The translations under genes were made by a program, and so were the position numbers. Shown one piece after another: positions 1-7,024 of a DNA stretch of 23,097 bases; the stretch's first letter is position 1, and every line of letters begins with the position of its first letter. Below the pieces are notes generated by a model. That model saw only the letters and a list, made by a program, of their open reading frames with translations. It had not been told where the DNA came from and did not search any database. Source of the DNA: Bdellovibrionales bacterium (GTDB taxonomy: Bacteria > Bdellovibrionota > Bdellovibrionia > Bdellovibrionales > UBA1609); contig JAPKGD010000002.1 in NCBI GenBank assembly GCA_026648125.1, forward strand, positions 1 to 23,097, written 5' to 3'.

Positions 1-396
1 TGGCGATTGCCGAGTCGCTGCGTTTTGGCGGCGACGCGCTGCAACTGCTGATCCATGACCAGCCGATCTGGACGACAAACTGGAGTCCCGACGGCAGGCT
101 GCTCCTTCTTCGGTGTTACCGGCGGTGAGGGGAAAAAAGGCAGTGTAGTCGTTATTAAACCCAAAGCGATCCCCCCTGGAGTTAATCATGTCATCCCATT
201 TGATTATGATTTGGTAGAGGAAGCCATTTGCAAGCCTGAGTTCATCCGTTGCTCCAGGCGCGAGGGGTAAAAAGGGTAAAGGCGGGGTTTGGGGGGATTT
301 TGTCACACAGCTGAGTAGGCCCGTACTTGCTGTGGCGGCCAGGGTAGTTCGGCCCATGAACTCCAAAAATTCCCGACGTGACCACTGACGTTTCAT
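1..396 (-). CDS. PhoX-like (DUF839) Tat-exported lipoprotein, 5' part only, disrupted near base 102
   Basis: The ATG at 396 is preceded by a purine-rich site (AAGGGG, about 6 bases upstream). The product opens with a twin-arginine signal: SRREFL at residues 6-11, a hydrophobic stretch, and a lipobox LLSC with Cys30. It should be exported folded by Tat and lipidated. Residues 52-98 carry the start of the PhoX/DUF839 family: LRLANGFLYQIIIKWDD, then FGFNNDYTAFFPL, then EEG. In the family EEG leads into a hydrophobic stretch ending in NHEY. PhoX enzymes are Ca-dependent phosphatases, but some DUF839 members have no known activity. After Gly98 (base 103) the open frame becomes an Arg/Ser/Ala-rich string unlike the family, and no other minus frame restores it. 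The gene is therefore either cut by a rearrangement or joined to unrelated DNA at the window edge. The frame itself stays open to base 1. The family call is firm on the first 98 residues; the enzyme activity is not shown. Confidence 0.7.
   Translation of the reverse strand, partial: MKRQWSRREFLEFMGRTTLAATASTGLLSCVTKSPQTPPLPFLPLAPGATDELRLANGFLYQIIIKWDDMINSRGDRFGFNNDYTAFFPLTAGNTEEGAACRRDSSLSSRSAGHGSAVAARRRQNAATRQSP
3..128 (+). other. Possible 3' end of an unrelated coding frame at the window edge
   Basis: One plus frame, open from base 3 to a TGA at 126-128, reads like ordinary protein: IAESLRFGGDALQLLIHDQP, then WTTNWSPDGRLLL. It ends in a basic tail. The minus frame that should continue the PhoX-like protein reads like a shadow here. 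The first 100 bases are 63% G+C, against 50% for the next 100. The family is not recognised; an SPDGR motif occurs in beta-propeller proteins but is too short to use. It may be a real neighbouring gene fragment, or foreign sequence joined during assembly or by recombination. The last third (about 103-128) overlaps bases that still fit the PhoX-like gene, so the true end of this frame is uncertain. Confidence 0.25.
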
Positions 397-444
397 AAGC
401 GCCCCTTTTTTTTGAAGCCATCTTATAGGGGATAAGCCCTAAGG

Positions 445-469
445 GGTCAAAACATGGCGCTCTTTGACC
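445..469. other. Perfect 7-bp inverted repeat in a divergent promoter region
   Basis: GGTCAAA (445-451) and TTTGACC (463-469) are exact inverted repeats around an 11-base spacer. The site lies between the divergent PhoX-like gene (start 396) and the lipoprotein gene (start 603). It could be a protein-binding operator or an RNA hairpin in the 603 leader. No T-run follows on either strand, so it is not a typical terminator. Confidence 0.4.
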
Positions 470-493
470 GAAGTGCCCAAAAACGGCAATGAA

Positions 494-562
494 ATGAAGG
501 ATTTTCCAAGGATTTCGCGGGGAGGGGGTGGCACCGCCATTGCTGAATGGGGCAGGGGCTGA
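494..562 (+). other. Candidate 22-codon leader ORF
   Basis: A short ATG-to-TGA frame upstream of the 603 gene encodes 22 residues. It begins MKDFPRISR, is followed by four Gly in a row (GGA GGG GGT GGC), and ends EWGRG. Its stop codon (560-562) falls in the loop side of the hairpin at 555-573. That is the geometry expected if translation of a leader peptide influenced hairpin folding. No clear ribosome-binding site precedes it, and a frame this short can occur by chance, so this is a candidate only. Confidence 0.15.
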
Positions 563-588
563 ATCAAAGCCCCCAGGACTGCTTTTTT
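552..588 (+). terminator. Terminator-like hairpin in the leader of the 603 lipoprotein gene
   Basis: GGGGCT (555-560) pairs exactly with AGCCCC (568-573) across a 7-base loop. GCAG (552-555) can also pair with CTGC (579-582) to extend the stem, with a bulge. Six T follow at 583-588, immediately before the AGGAG ribosome-binding site at 591-595. No plus-strand gene lies upstream, so the structure would act inside the leader of the 603 gene as an attenuator, or end a short leader RNA. Confidence 0.4.
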
Positions 589-602
589 GAAGGAGTGAAT
601 TT

Positions 603-2072
603 ATGAAGGACGTTTTAAGCTCAGCGCTACTCTGGTCAGGAGCGGCATTACTAGTTGTGGCTTGTGGAGACCAAAAAGGTTTTGAAGCCCGACGAGCTCG
701 TCCGGAAGACGCTCTTATCAAAGAATTCCGTGCTTTATCAAAGCAAGAACAGACAGATGTGGCCAATTGGGCCAAAGTGAGAGGTAATTTTCAAAAGGCA
801 CTTGTTCAGCCATCGACTGTTCCATCAGGTGCTCCTCAGGCAGGTACAGATGCGGGAGCTTATGTGGAAGGCGTTCAGCGCGCACAGGGGCAGGGAAGTG
901 ATGGTGCGGCTGGCGGGCAAAGAGCTTCAGTTCAAGGAGAACCTATGAGGGCTGAGGTTCGCGCGAGTGGGCAGGCCCCAGATCAAGCTCAATTAGATGA
1001 TGCTTTGGCGACTCAGGTGGCTGGGGCTAAAATTCAAGAGATCAGTGCGGTCGCGGCTCTCAATGCGAGTGAGACGGTAAAAGGTCTCGAGTTGTTTGTG
1101 GAGCAGGGAGAGAAAAAGGGTGACGCGGCTCAGGCCGATGCGGCGATCAATCTCAAGGCGGAAAGTTATATGACCTTTGATGGAAAGGACTTTTTTGTCC
1201 TAGGTCAGGGACAGCTGACGCTCAATGACCAATATTCGGCCCTTAAGCTCGTTGAACTCAAGGTCAAAGCGAAAGATCAATTTCATAACGACGTCGAAAT
1301 TAAAGGCGTTGAAATGTATGCATCATGTCTGTCGGTGGATAGTAAGTCCTGTGAACAGATTATTTTTATGATCTTAGTGACGGCAGGTGATGGAAAGAAA
1401 ACGGGAGTGATTTCAACTTGGGCTGTGACAGGTCAGAACGATGGCCGCCTTAAAGTTATGTCGAGCTCCCTTGGCGATAAGATTCAAACCGTACGTGAAG
1501 CCCAAGAAAAATCCGCTGGAATTCAAGGTGCTGCACAGGGCACAGCCGCTCCGACGGGTGTTGTCGGCGGTTCTGATGCCGGGGCCGTTCAGCGCGTGGA
1601 AATCAATGGAAGGCGAATGTCACGAGAGCAGGAGAGAGTTTACGACGAGGCCCAGGCCAGAGTACAAGCGGAAGAGTCGCGAGATAATGACGCCGGTTAC
1701 TTCATGGCTCCTAAGGCTGGTGCGGAAGACGATATGACGGGCGTGAAGCGATCAGAGCCCGCCGTTGATCAGAGCATTTTAGACGCACGCGACGCGCAAG
1801 CAAAAGCAAGCCAACAACAGGTTCAGCGAGTAGAAATTGTTGGTAAGCGAATGACGCCTGAACAAAAGATAGCCTATGACAAAGAGCAGGCGAAAGCTGA
1901 AGCCTTACGAGATAATGATTCCGGTTACTTCTTGGCTCCTAAAGCTGGTGCGGAAGACGATATGACAGGCTTGAAGCGAGCCGAGCCCGCGGTTGACCAG
2001 ACCGTCTTGGATGCCCGGGATGCGATGGTTAAAGCCGCCCGAGGAGCAAAGGCTCAAGCACAAAAGAAATAA
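603..2072 (+). CDS. Predicted lipoprotein with a duplicated C-terminal repeat, function unknown
   Basis: The ATG start is set by AGGAG 7 bases upstream. Residues 5-20 are a hydrophobic signal ending in LVVAC, with Cys21 as the lipidation site, so this is a lipoprotein. Residues 65-125 are Gln/Gly/Ala-rich and probably flexible. Residues 135-300 form a more ordered part with two cysteines close together (YASCLSVDSKSCEQ) that could form a disulfide. From residue 329 two related units of about 78 and 68-76 residues follow, each with VQRVEI, RDND.GYF.APKAGAEDD and EPAVDQ..LDARDA. The protein ends in a basic, Ala/Lys/Gln-rich tail. I do not recognise the family. It diverges from a Tat lipoprotein gene and ends 3 bases from the convergent protease gene. 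Real coding is supported by the signal, the RBS and the amino-acid-level repeat. Confidence 0.8.
   Translation: MKDVLSSALLWSGAALLVVACGDQKGFEARRARPEDALIKEFRALSKQEQTDVANWAKVRGNFQKALVQPSTVPSGAPQAGTDAGAYVEGVQRAQGQGSDGAAGGQRASVQGEPMRAEVRASGQAPDQAQLDDALATQVAGAKIQEISAVAALNASETVKGLELFVEQGEKKGDAAQADAAINLKAESYMTFDGKDFFVLGQGQLTLNDQYSALKLVELKVKAKDQFHNDVEIKGVEMYASCLSVDSKSCEQIIFMILVTAGDGKKTGVISTWAVTGQNDGRLKVMSSSLGDKIQTVREAQEKSAGIQGAAQGTAAPTGVVGGSDAGAVQRVEINGRRMSREQERVYDEAQARVQAEESRDNDAGYFMAPKAGAEDDMTGVKRSEPAVDQSILDARDAQAKASQQQVQRVEIVGKRMTPEQKIAYDKEQAKAEALRDNDSGYFLAPKAGAEDDMTGLKRAEPAVDQTVLDARDAMVKAARGAKAQAQKK
1587..2024 (+). repeat. Two in-frame tandem repeat units inside the lipoprotein gene
   Basis: Unit 1 begins at 1587 (residue 329) and unit 2 at 1821 (residue 407), a 234-base period. 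Both encode VQRVEI.G.RM..EQ, then RDND.GYF.APKAGAEDDMTG, then EPAVDQ..LDARDA. Unit 2 is two codons shorter before RDND. The core is very similar at DNA level as well (for example GGTGCGGAAGACGATATGAC in both). This suggests a fairly recent internal duplication kept under protein-level selection. Confidence 0.85.
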
Positions 2073-2075
2073 GTC

Positions 2076-3434
2076 CTAAGGTTCAAGGGCTCGAACTAAG
2101 TCGATGCGTCCTGCACCGAATTTAGAGTCGAGCCCAGTTTCCCCCAAATCCTTGGCCGATTCTATAAGACGCTGAATTAATTGATCCGTCGAGCTTTCAG
2201 GAAATGCTTGAAGCAAGAGGGCCATAGCACCCGTGACGTGGGGGCTGGCCATTGAAGTTCCCGACAGGAGCCTGAGGCCACCACCGTTTCGGGCCGACTC
2301 AATATCAACTCCCGGAGCAGAAACATCAGGCTTTATTTGCCGTGTGACTCTCCAATAGATGGGGCCACGAGAACTAAATCGTGCGATGTTGTCTTGAGAA
2401 TCAGTGGCGCCAACAGCAACCGCCGTGGGACAGGCTGCCGGGAGTCCAATCGTGCTCGCGTACGGACCACTATTGCCCGCGGCAAAGATGGGAATAATCC
2501 CAAGCGCAAGCCAACCTTGTGTAGCCCTGCAAAATGCTTCCTCGTCCGGCTCTGATTTACTGAAATCGCCAGCCATGGACCAAGAGTTGTTGACCACCTG
2601 AACTTGGTCGTTGGTTGCGGGGTCTCCATCAGGATCAGCCACCCATTGCATTGCCTTTAAAAGTTGAGACTCTCCAGAGCTGCCGCCACTATTAAAGGCC
2701 TTAGCAATGTAGAGTTCGCTTTCCGGGGCCACACCGATTTCTTTTCCGGACGTCTCGCGGCCCGCCACTGTTCCTGCGACGTGCGTTCCGTGTCCATTGT
2801 CGTCATAGGGAGTTTCTTTTTTAGTTCCAATAAAGTCGTAAAACTTTTCGATCTTTCCTCTGAGAGAAACGTGGGTTGGATCTATGCCAGAGTCAATAAT
2901 GCCTACGCGAACGTTTTGACCGAGAAGCTCCGGCCGTTGCGAGCGAATTTGAGAGACTCCAATCTTATGCAATCCATAGGTGTAAACGTTGGCGAGAGGG
3001 GCCGAGACATGGGGCCCATGGTTCTTTACAAGAAACACAGGGCGCTTGAGATCGCGAATCGCAACAATGTGAGAACTCTCTGCCAGCGACTTAAGTTGGT
3101 TGATTGTGCAGGTGACCTTAGTTCCGTGGATAAGCCAGAGCGAATCCGTCATTGGACGACGAATGAACGCCATTTCGCGAAATACTTTTTCTTCCATTTT
3201 GCGAACATCTTTTTGCCATCGCTTAATCAGTTGGCCGGGCTCTTGATCGACGGCAAGGGATTGAGCTCTTGAACCAGCATCCATCGGATAAAGAAGTAAG
3301 ACTTCAATCTCATGTTCTGAGTTCACTGAGGGATGCTTTAGGAGATCTTGAAGGGATGAATCGATTATGGGTTTGGCAAAAGCGCTTTGAGTTGAAAGAA
3401 TAAAAGCTAAAGTTAAAATCCATTTTAAGTTCAC
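2076..3434 (-). CDS. Secreted subtilisin-like serine protease (family S8)
   Basis: The likely start is GTG at 3434, preceded by GGGGGGAA. An in-frame TTG at 3446 lies upstream of that RBS and is less likely. The 452-residue product has a signal peptide (MNLKWILTLAFILSTQSAFA, cleavage near residue 20), a region at about 38-135 that fits an inhibitor-type propeptide, and a full S8 catalytic domain. The triad is Asp181 (GIIDSGID), His215 (NGHGTHVAGT) and Ser394 (SGTSMASPH), with oxyanion Asn321 (AAGNSGP). All active-site residues are intact, so an active extracellular or periplasmic endopeptidase is expected. No extra C-terminal domain follows. It converges on the lipoprotein gene with a 3-base gap and no evident terminator between them. 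Its own promoter region carries a perfect palindrome. Confidence 0.93.
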   Translation of the reverse strand: MNLKWILTLAFILSTQSAFAKPIIDSSLQDLLKHPSVNSEHEIEVLLLYPMDAGSRAQSLAVDQEPGQLIKRWQKDVRKMEEKVFREMAFIRRPMTDSLWLIHGTKVTCTINQLKSLAESSHIVAIRDLKRPVFLVKNHGPHVSAPLANVYTYGLHKIGVSQIRSQRPELLGQNVRVGIIDSGIDPTHVSLRGKIEKFYDFIGTKKETPYDDNGHGTHVAGTVAGRETSGKEIGVAPESELYIAKAFNSGGSSGESQLLKAMQWVADPDGDPATNDQVQVVNNSWSMAGDFSKSEPDEEAFCRATQGWLALGIIPIFAAGNSGPYASTIGLPAACPTAVAVGATDSQDNIARFSSRGPIYWRVTRQIKPDVSAPGVDIESARNGGGLRLLSGTSMASPHVTGAMALLLQAFPESSTDQLIQRLIESAKDLGETGLDSKFGAGRIDLVRALEP

Positions 3435-3450
3435 GGTTCCCCCCAAAAGA

Positions 3451-3465
3451 AATTCAACTTGAATT
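3451..3465. promoter_or_regulatory. Perfect palindrome, probable operator of the protease gene
   Basis: AATTCAA-C-TTGAATT is an exact 7+7-base inverted repeat with a single central base. It lies 17 bases upstream of the GTG start of the protease, just downstream of the proposed -10 box, where a bound repressor would block transcription. No T-run follows the arms, and with only one central base it cannot form a hairpin, so a DNA-binding dimer is the better reading. Which regulator binds cannot be told from here. Confidence 0.5.
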
Positions 3466-3492
3466 GTTTTATGGCTGAGGTGGGGGAGTCAA
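3466..3492 (-). promoter_or_regulatory. Candidate sigma-70 promoter for the protease
   Basis: Read on the minus strand there is TTGACT (3492-3487) and, 15 bases on, TAAAAC (3471-3466) within CCATAAAAC. The -35 box is good, the -10 box is weak and the spacer is short. It is placed correctly upstream of the palindrome and the GTG start. Confidence 0.35.
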
Positions 3493-3520
3493 CTGGGAAC
3501 TCTTAGAGCCTGAGGAGATC

Positions 3521-3811
3521 TTAGGTTGACGAGCGACGGGAGCTCGGGGCGTGACTGCGGAGAAACTCCGCCAGACTGTTAAAGCCATAGCTGCGCACGC
3601 GCAGAAGGTCGATGACTTCAAGTTTAACATCCTCTTTCATATTTTCGAGGTAGCGAAGGGGAATGTGCGCTTGCCGCACCAGGACCATGAGGTATTCTTC
3701 GGCGACGCGATCAACAAAAACCTCGGGATTTTCATCTGGCGAAAGAGCGGCCAGGAGTTTATCAAGGCAATCTGCTAGTTGATCACGCATGGTGTAGTCC
3801 ATATCCCTCAC
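3521..3811 (-). CDS. Small hypothetical protein (96 aa)
   Basis: The frame starts at GTG 3811 with AAGGA 11 bases upstream. Alternative ATG starts at 3802 and 3790 have poorer spacing. The product is soluble and probably mostly helical, with no signal peptide or membrane segment. It is acidic in the middle (DENPEVFVDRVAEEYL, MKEDVKLEVIDLL) and ends in a Ser/Arg-rich tail. I do not recognise the family. It lies upstream of the protease in the same direction but is separated from it by the protease promoter. It diverges from the NFACT-like gene. Codon-level plausibility and the RBS support it, but there is no homology evidence. Confidence 0.55.
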   Translation of the reverse strand: MRDMDYTMRDQLADCLDKLLAALSPDENPEVFVDRVAEEYLMVLVRQAHIPLRYLENMKEDVKLEVIDLLRVRSYGFNSLAEFLRSHAPSSRRSST

Positions 3812-3889
3812 TTGCTTATTATTCCTTTCGGATGCGATAAGTATCTAATAAATCCAGCGAAAGCCCAGATCGTGGGGGCCAAATTTAAA

Positions 3890-5209
3890 GTGCGAGCATT
3901 AACTGTCCAGGAGATCGACAATTTAGTGGCTGACTTGCAGGTCCTGCGCGGGGCTAAACTCCAGGATGTGGCGGTGGGCTCGACGGGAGTCGGGCTCGGG
4001 CTATGGACAAAAGATCAAGGCCTGATTTGGCTTTGGTTTGAAGGGCACCGATGGAGCCCATTGCTTTTGCCGCTTAATCGTCTTCCTCAGCCGGGCACGA
4101 AGCCATTAAAGCCCCTCGCGCTGTTTATTAAGGCTCACTTTCTTGAGGCGGAATTGCTGCAAATTTTGCGGACTCAAGAACTCGGGCGCGCAATGGAACT
4201 CGTCTTTGCAAATGATCTGCAGATTAAAATATATCTTTGGCCTAAACATGCAAATCTGATCGCATTCGCGCAAGGAAAGCGAGTGGCCTGGACGAAAATA
4301 TCCGAACAAAAATCTGCTGAAATTCCCGAGCAGGCCCTCGATCAAAGCCATCCCCGATCATTAACTGAAATTTTACTGGATTGGGGTACCCTTTCCCAGA
4401 TGCTTCCGCGGGCGCGGAGCGCTGCAAAAGGGGCGAGTTCACCGCCAGCTCCCGAATCAAGTCGGGAACAGCTGGAAAAGCAAAAACAGGAGAAACTCAA
4501 ACGACTCAATCGGGCGTTGAGCAAAGTCGAAGAGGAAATCTCGGTTAAGCGTGAAACTCCATGGCGAGAAGCGGGAGACCTCCTGGTTTCACAACAATCG
4601 ATGGATCTTCCCGAGATTCTATTGGCCTTTGTGGATCGGCGACGGAGCTTGTCTTGGAATATTGAGAATTGCTTTCATCGAGCCAAAGAAGCTGAGCGCA
4701 AGTTATCGGCGACCTTAATGAGAAGAGATCAGCTGAAAGCTGAAATTCAACAGATTGAATCCTCGCCAGCTGAGAAATTGGGTCCATTGGGGGCGATACG
4801 GACAACAAAAAAAGGACGAGGGAAAAGAGCTTCTGAGGTCTCTCGGGCAAAATTTCGACAGGTCAACTTACCGAGCGGACTGGTTGCTCGAGTGGGGCGC
4901 TCGGCGGCTGACAACATGCAAATTCTTCGAGAGAGTCGGGCCTGGGATTACTGGTTGCACCTTCGTGACCACCCGGGAAGTCATGCGATTATTTCGAGAG
5001 AGAGAAAGGCCTCGGTCTCAGATCAGGATTTCATCTCGGCGGGTCGAGCCCTCATCGAGCAAACGTTTTCTCAAAAAGCAAAGAGCCAAATCGGTCAAGT
5101 CTTTACCCTCATAATCTCAGAATGCCGCCATGTGCATCCAATAAGGGGTGACAAGCAGGGGCGAGTGACGTTTCGTAATGAACGCACAATGACTTTGCGC
5201 TACACCTGA
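3890..5209 (+). CDS. rqcH: RqcH/NFACT-family protein (ribosome quality control)
   Basis: Family members bind the 50S subunit carrying a stalled nascent chain and add C-terminal alanine tails that mark it for degradation. The C-terminal NFACT-R domain is clear at about residues 329-433: VARVGRSAADNMQIL, then WDYWLHLRDHPGSH (W352-H365), then ISECRHVHPI and GRVTFRNERTMTLRY. Two charged helices at about 190-218 and 263-293 fit the central coiled coil. The first 150 residues resemble NFACT-N only in outline (LTVQEIDNLVADLQVLRGAKLQDV). GTG 3890 gives the family-like N-terminus, with GGGGG 11 bases upstream. GTG 3872 and a longer frame from 3779 are possible but run into the divergent promoter area. 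At 439 residues it is shorter than typical RqcH (about 570), and the N-terminal part is diverged, so tailing activity is likely but not assured. A 6-bp hairpin follows the stop. Confidence 0.8.
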   Translation: MRALTVQEIDNLVADLQVLRGAKLQDVAVGSTGVGLGLWTKDQGLIWLWFEGHRWSPLLLPLNRLPQPGTKPLKPLALFIKAHFLEAELLQILRTQELGRAMELVFANDLQIKIYLWPKHANLIAFAQGKRVAWTKISEQKSAEIPEQALDQSHPRSLTEILLDWGTLSQMLPRARSAAKGASSPPAPESSREQLEKQKQEKLKRLNRALSKVEEEISVKRETPWREAGDLLVSQQSMDLPEILLAFVDRRRSLSWNIENCFHRAKEAERKLSATLMRRDQLKAEIQQIESSPAEKLGPLGAIRTTKKGRGKRASEVSRAKFRQVNLPSGLVARVGRSAADNMQILRESRAWDYWLHLRDHPGSHAIISRERKASVSDQDFISAGRALIEQTFSQKAKSQIGQVFTLIISECRHVHPIRGDKQGRVTFRNERTMTLRYT

Positions 5210-5211
5210 TG

Positions 5212-5230
5212 CTGCGCTTCAATCGCGCAG
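5212..5230 (+). other. Short hairpin after the RqcH-like gene, possible weak terminator
   Basis: CTGCGC (5212-5217) and GCGCAG (5225-5230) form a perfect 6-bp stem with a 7-base loop, 3 bases after the stop codon. No T-run follows, so intrinsic termination would be weak. Confidence 0.35.
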
Positions 5231-5244
5231 GACTCGACTGAACC

Positions 5245-5277
5245 TTGACTGATCCAATAAGCAGATTACCTTATATA
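5245..5277 (+). promoter_or_regulatory. Candidate promoter region of the gld operon
   Basis: TTGACT at 5245-5250 is followed by an AT-rich stretch with TTATATA at 5271-5277 and TATAAA at 5282-5287. The spacing (20 bases or more) is longer than ideal. The position suits the six-gene block starting at 5312, and no better match is seen in the gap. Confidence 0.3.
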
Positions 5278-5311
5278 CGTTTATAAAAGTCGCGCGAGGA
5301 GGACAGCAGCT

Positions 5312-6253
5312 ATGATCGAAGTTCGCGGTCTCACCAAAAGCTATGGCGACCGATTGGCCATTCAAGATCTCAATTTTACCGTGAATAAGGGTGAGGTTGT
5401 TGGGTTTTTGGGGCCAAATGGTGCCGGCAAATCGACCACTATGAAAATCGTAACTGGTTATATGGCGCCCAGTTCTGGTGAAGTTCGAGTGGGTGGGTTT
5501 GATGTGTTTGAGAATCCAATCGAAGTTAAGAGCCAGATCGGCTATCTGCCGGAAACTCCTCCCGTCTACATGGACATGTTGGTCGAGGACTATTTGATCT
5601 ATGTGGCGCGGTTACGGGGCAAATCTAAGCCAGACGCGAAGACGATGGCTCAGGCCGCGATGGAAAAGACCAATCTGACTGAAGTGCAAAAGCGATTAAT
5701 AGGAAATCTTTCGAAAGGATTTCGTCAGCGGGTAGGCCTGGCTCAAGCTCTGGTGGGTGACCCTGAAGTTCTGATTTTGGATGAGCCGACCGTAGGACTG
5801 GATCCGAAGCAGGTTCACGAAATGAGAGATTTAATACAAAGACTAAAGGGACAGCATACGATTGTGCTCTCGACCCATATTCTTCCCGAAGTTCAGGCCA
5901 GTTGCGACCGTATAATTATCATTAATCGTGGCCAGATTGTCGCAGAAGACTCACTTGAGAGTTTAGGAAAGCGAATGTCCGCATCGGGGCAGGTGACACT
6001 AAAAATTCGACGAAAACATGAAGAGCTCGTGCAGTCCCTGAGTGGAGTTAAAGGCGTAATGTCTGTACGGCGTGATGGATCGGGGCTCGACGTAAGTGTG
6101 GATCATAATGAGGACACCATCGAAGCCATTGCTGAGCATACAGTCAAAGCAGGAGCGGGGTTGGTCGAACTCAAAGCTACAGATCTCGACTTAGAAGATA
6201 TTTTCATTCGCTTAACCTCTTCTGAACGCTCAGAGGTGGGGAGGGAGTTATGA
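5312..6253 (+). CDS. gldA: Gld-type ABC transporter ATP-binding protein
   Basis: GAGGAGGA lies 8-10 bases before the ATG. The 313-residue product is a complete ABC ATPase: Walker A GPNGAGKST (34-42), a YLPE Q-loop variant (78-81), signature LSKGFRQR (133-140), Walker B VLILDEPT (153-160) and switch His189 (STHIL). Residues beyond about 225 form the regulatory tail seen in the NatA/GldA/NosF class. In Bacteroidetes, GldA with GldF and GldG makes an ABC transporter needed for gliding in some species. Similar genes occur widely in non-gliding bacteria, so motility is not proven here. It overlaps the next gene by ATGA, which indicates translational coupling to the permease. Confidence 0.93.
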   Translation: MIEVRGLTKSYGDRLAIQDLNFTVNKGEVVGFLGPNGAGKSTTMKIVTGYMAPSSGEVRVGGFDVFENPIEVKSQIGYLPETPPVYMDMLVEDYLIYVARLRGKSKPDAKTMAQAAMEKTNLTEVQKRLIGNLSKGFRQRVGLAQALVGDPEVLILDEPTVGLDPKQVHEMRDLIQRLKGQHTIVLSTHILPEVQASCDRIIIINRGQIVAEDSLESLGKRMSASGQVTLKIRRKHEELVQSLSGVKGVMSVRRDGSGLDVSVDHNEDTIEAIAEHTVKAGAGLVELKATDLDLEDIFIRLTSSERSEVGREL

Positions 6254-7020
6254 ACAGAATTTGTACAATCGCCGGAAAAGATTTTCGCTCGCTGATCACC
6301 AGCCCCATGTTTTTGATGGTGGCGGGAGCATCATCGCTTTTGATGAGTTATTCTTACCTTCGCAATCTCAAGCAATTTGGTGAAAGCACCATGATGAGTG
6401 CCATGCAGTTCGGCCAGGAGGGCGGGGCAAACATTCACTTTTCGGTGTTTATGCAACATATTAGCATTACCAATTTGCTCTATGTTCTTCTTATGCCGGC
6501 CATCACCATGCGTCTTCTCGCGGAAGAGCGAAAAATGCGCACCTACGATTTATTGCTCACGGCGCCGATCACCGCCACCGACATTGCCGTAGGAAAATTT
6601 TTAGCAGCCTTCGGGGCGGGACTCGTGTTGGTTCTGCTTTCCCTCATTTATCCTCTCGCCACTCGCGCTGTGGCCGAGTTTTCAGTCACTCAGCTTTTGG
6701 TGTCTTATCTCGGTTTGGCTCTAGTGACAGGAACTTATATGGCCGTGGGTGTATTTGCTTCGTCACTGACCGAATCTGTTCTTTTGGCAGTGGTGCTGGG
6801 TTGGATTCTTAATCTGTTTCTTTGGTTCATCTCTCAGGGAGCCGGCTTTTTTGAGGGGTCAAAGTTTATTGCTGTCATGGAACATCTGTCCATTGGCCAG
6901 CACTTTGCCAGCTTTGTAAGGGGCACTCTCAACGTGGGTTCTTTTGTATTCATTTTGAGCTGTATCGCTTTCTTCGTATTCCTCACCCAGCGGGTGGTGG
7001 AATCTTCGAGATGGAGGTAA
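6250..7020 (+). CDS. gldF: Gld-type ABC transporter permease
   Basis: The 256-residue product has about six hydrophobic segments (near residues 15-36, 72-92, 113-137, 143-165, 170-195 and 228-248). The motif AEERKMRTYDLLLTAPIT after the second segment is typical of the ABC-2 permease type found in GldF and NosY. It is the membrane channel partner of the preceding ATPase. The start codon overlaps the gldA stop (ATGA), so no separate start choice arises. It is followed by gldG after 4 bases. The transported substrate is unknown for the family. Confidence 0.9.
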   Translation: MNRICTIAGKDFRSLITSPMFLMVAGASSLLMSYSYLRNLKQFGESTMMSAMQFGQEGGANIHFSVFMQHISITNLLYVLLMPAITMRLLAEERKMRTYDLLLTAPITATDIAVGKFLAAFGAGLVLVLLSLIYPLATRAVAEFSVTQLLVSYLGLALVTGTYMAVGVFASSLTESVLLAVVLGWILNLFLWFISQGAGFFEGSKFIAVMEHLSIGQHFASFVRGTLNVGSFVFILSCIAFFVFLTQRVVESSRWR

Positions 7021-7024
7021 TTCA

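Noticed and set aside
242..775. A 177-codon minus-strand open frame over the leader and start of the lipoprotein gene
   Set aside because: It overlaps a gene with a lipoprotein signal and a strong RBS, runs through the structured leader and the PhoX-like gene start, and has no signal or family-like motif.
1587..2024. The repeated DNA in the lipoprotein gene as a CRISPR-like or mobile repeat
   Set aside because: There are only two long in-frame units with no spacers or end features; it is a protein-level duplication.
2664..3272. A 202-codon plus-strand open frame
   Set aside because: It lies antisense to the subtilisin catalytic and propeptide region, whose active-site motifs fix the true strand.
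4755..5114. A 119-codon plus-strand frame inside the RqcH-like gene
   Set aside because: It is a shifted frame over the NFACT-R domain, which is clearly coded in the other frame.
5312..7020. Reading the ABC ATPase and permease as a drug or copper (Nos) exporter
   Set aside because: The ATPase and permease alone would allow it, but the following GldG-type and DUF4340 genes favour a Gld-type transporter.
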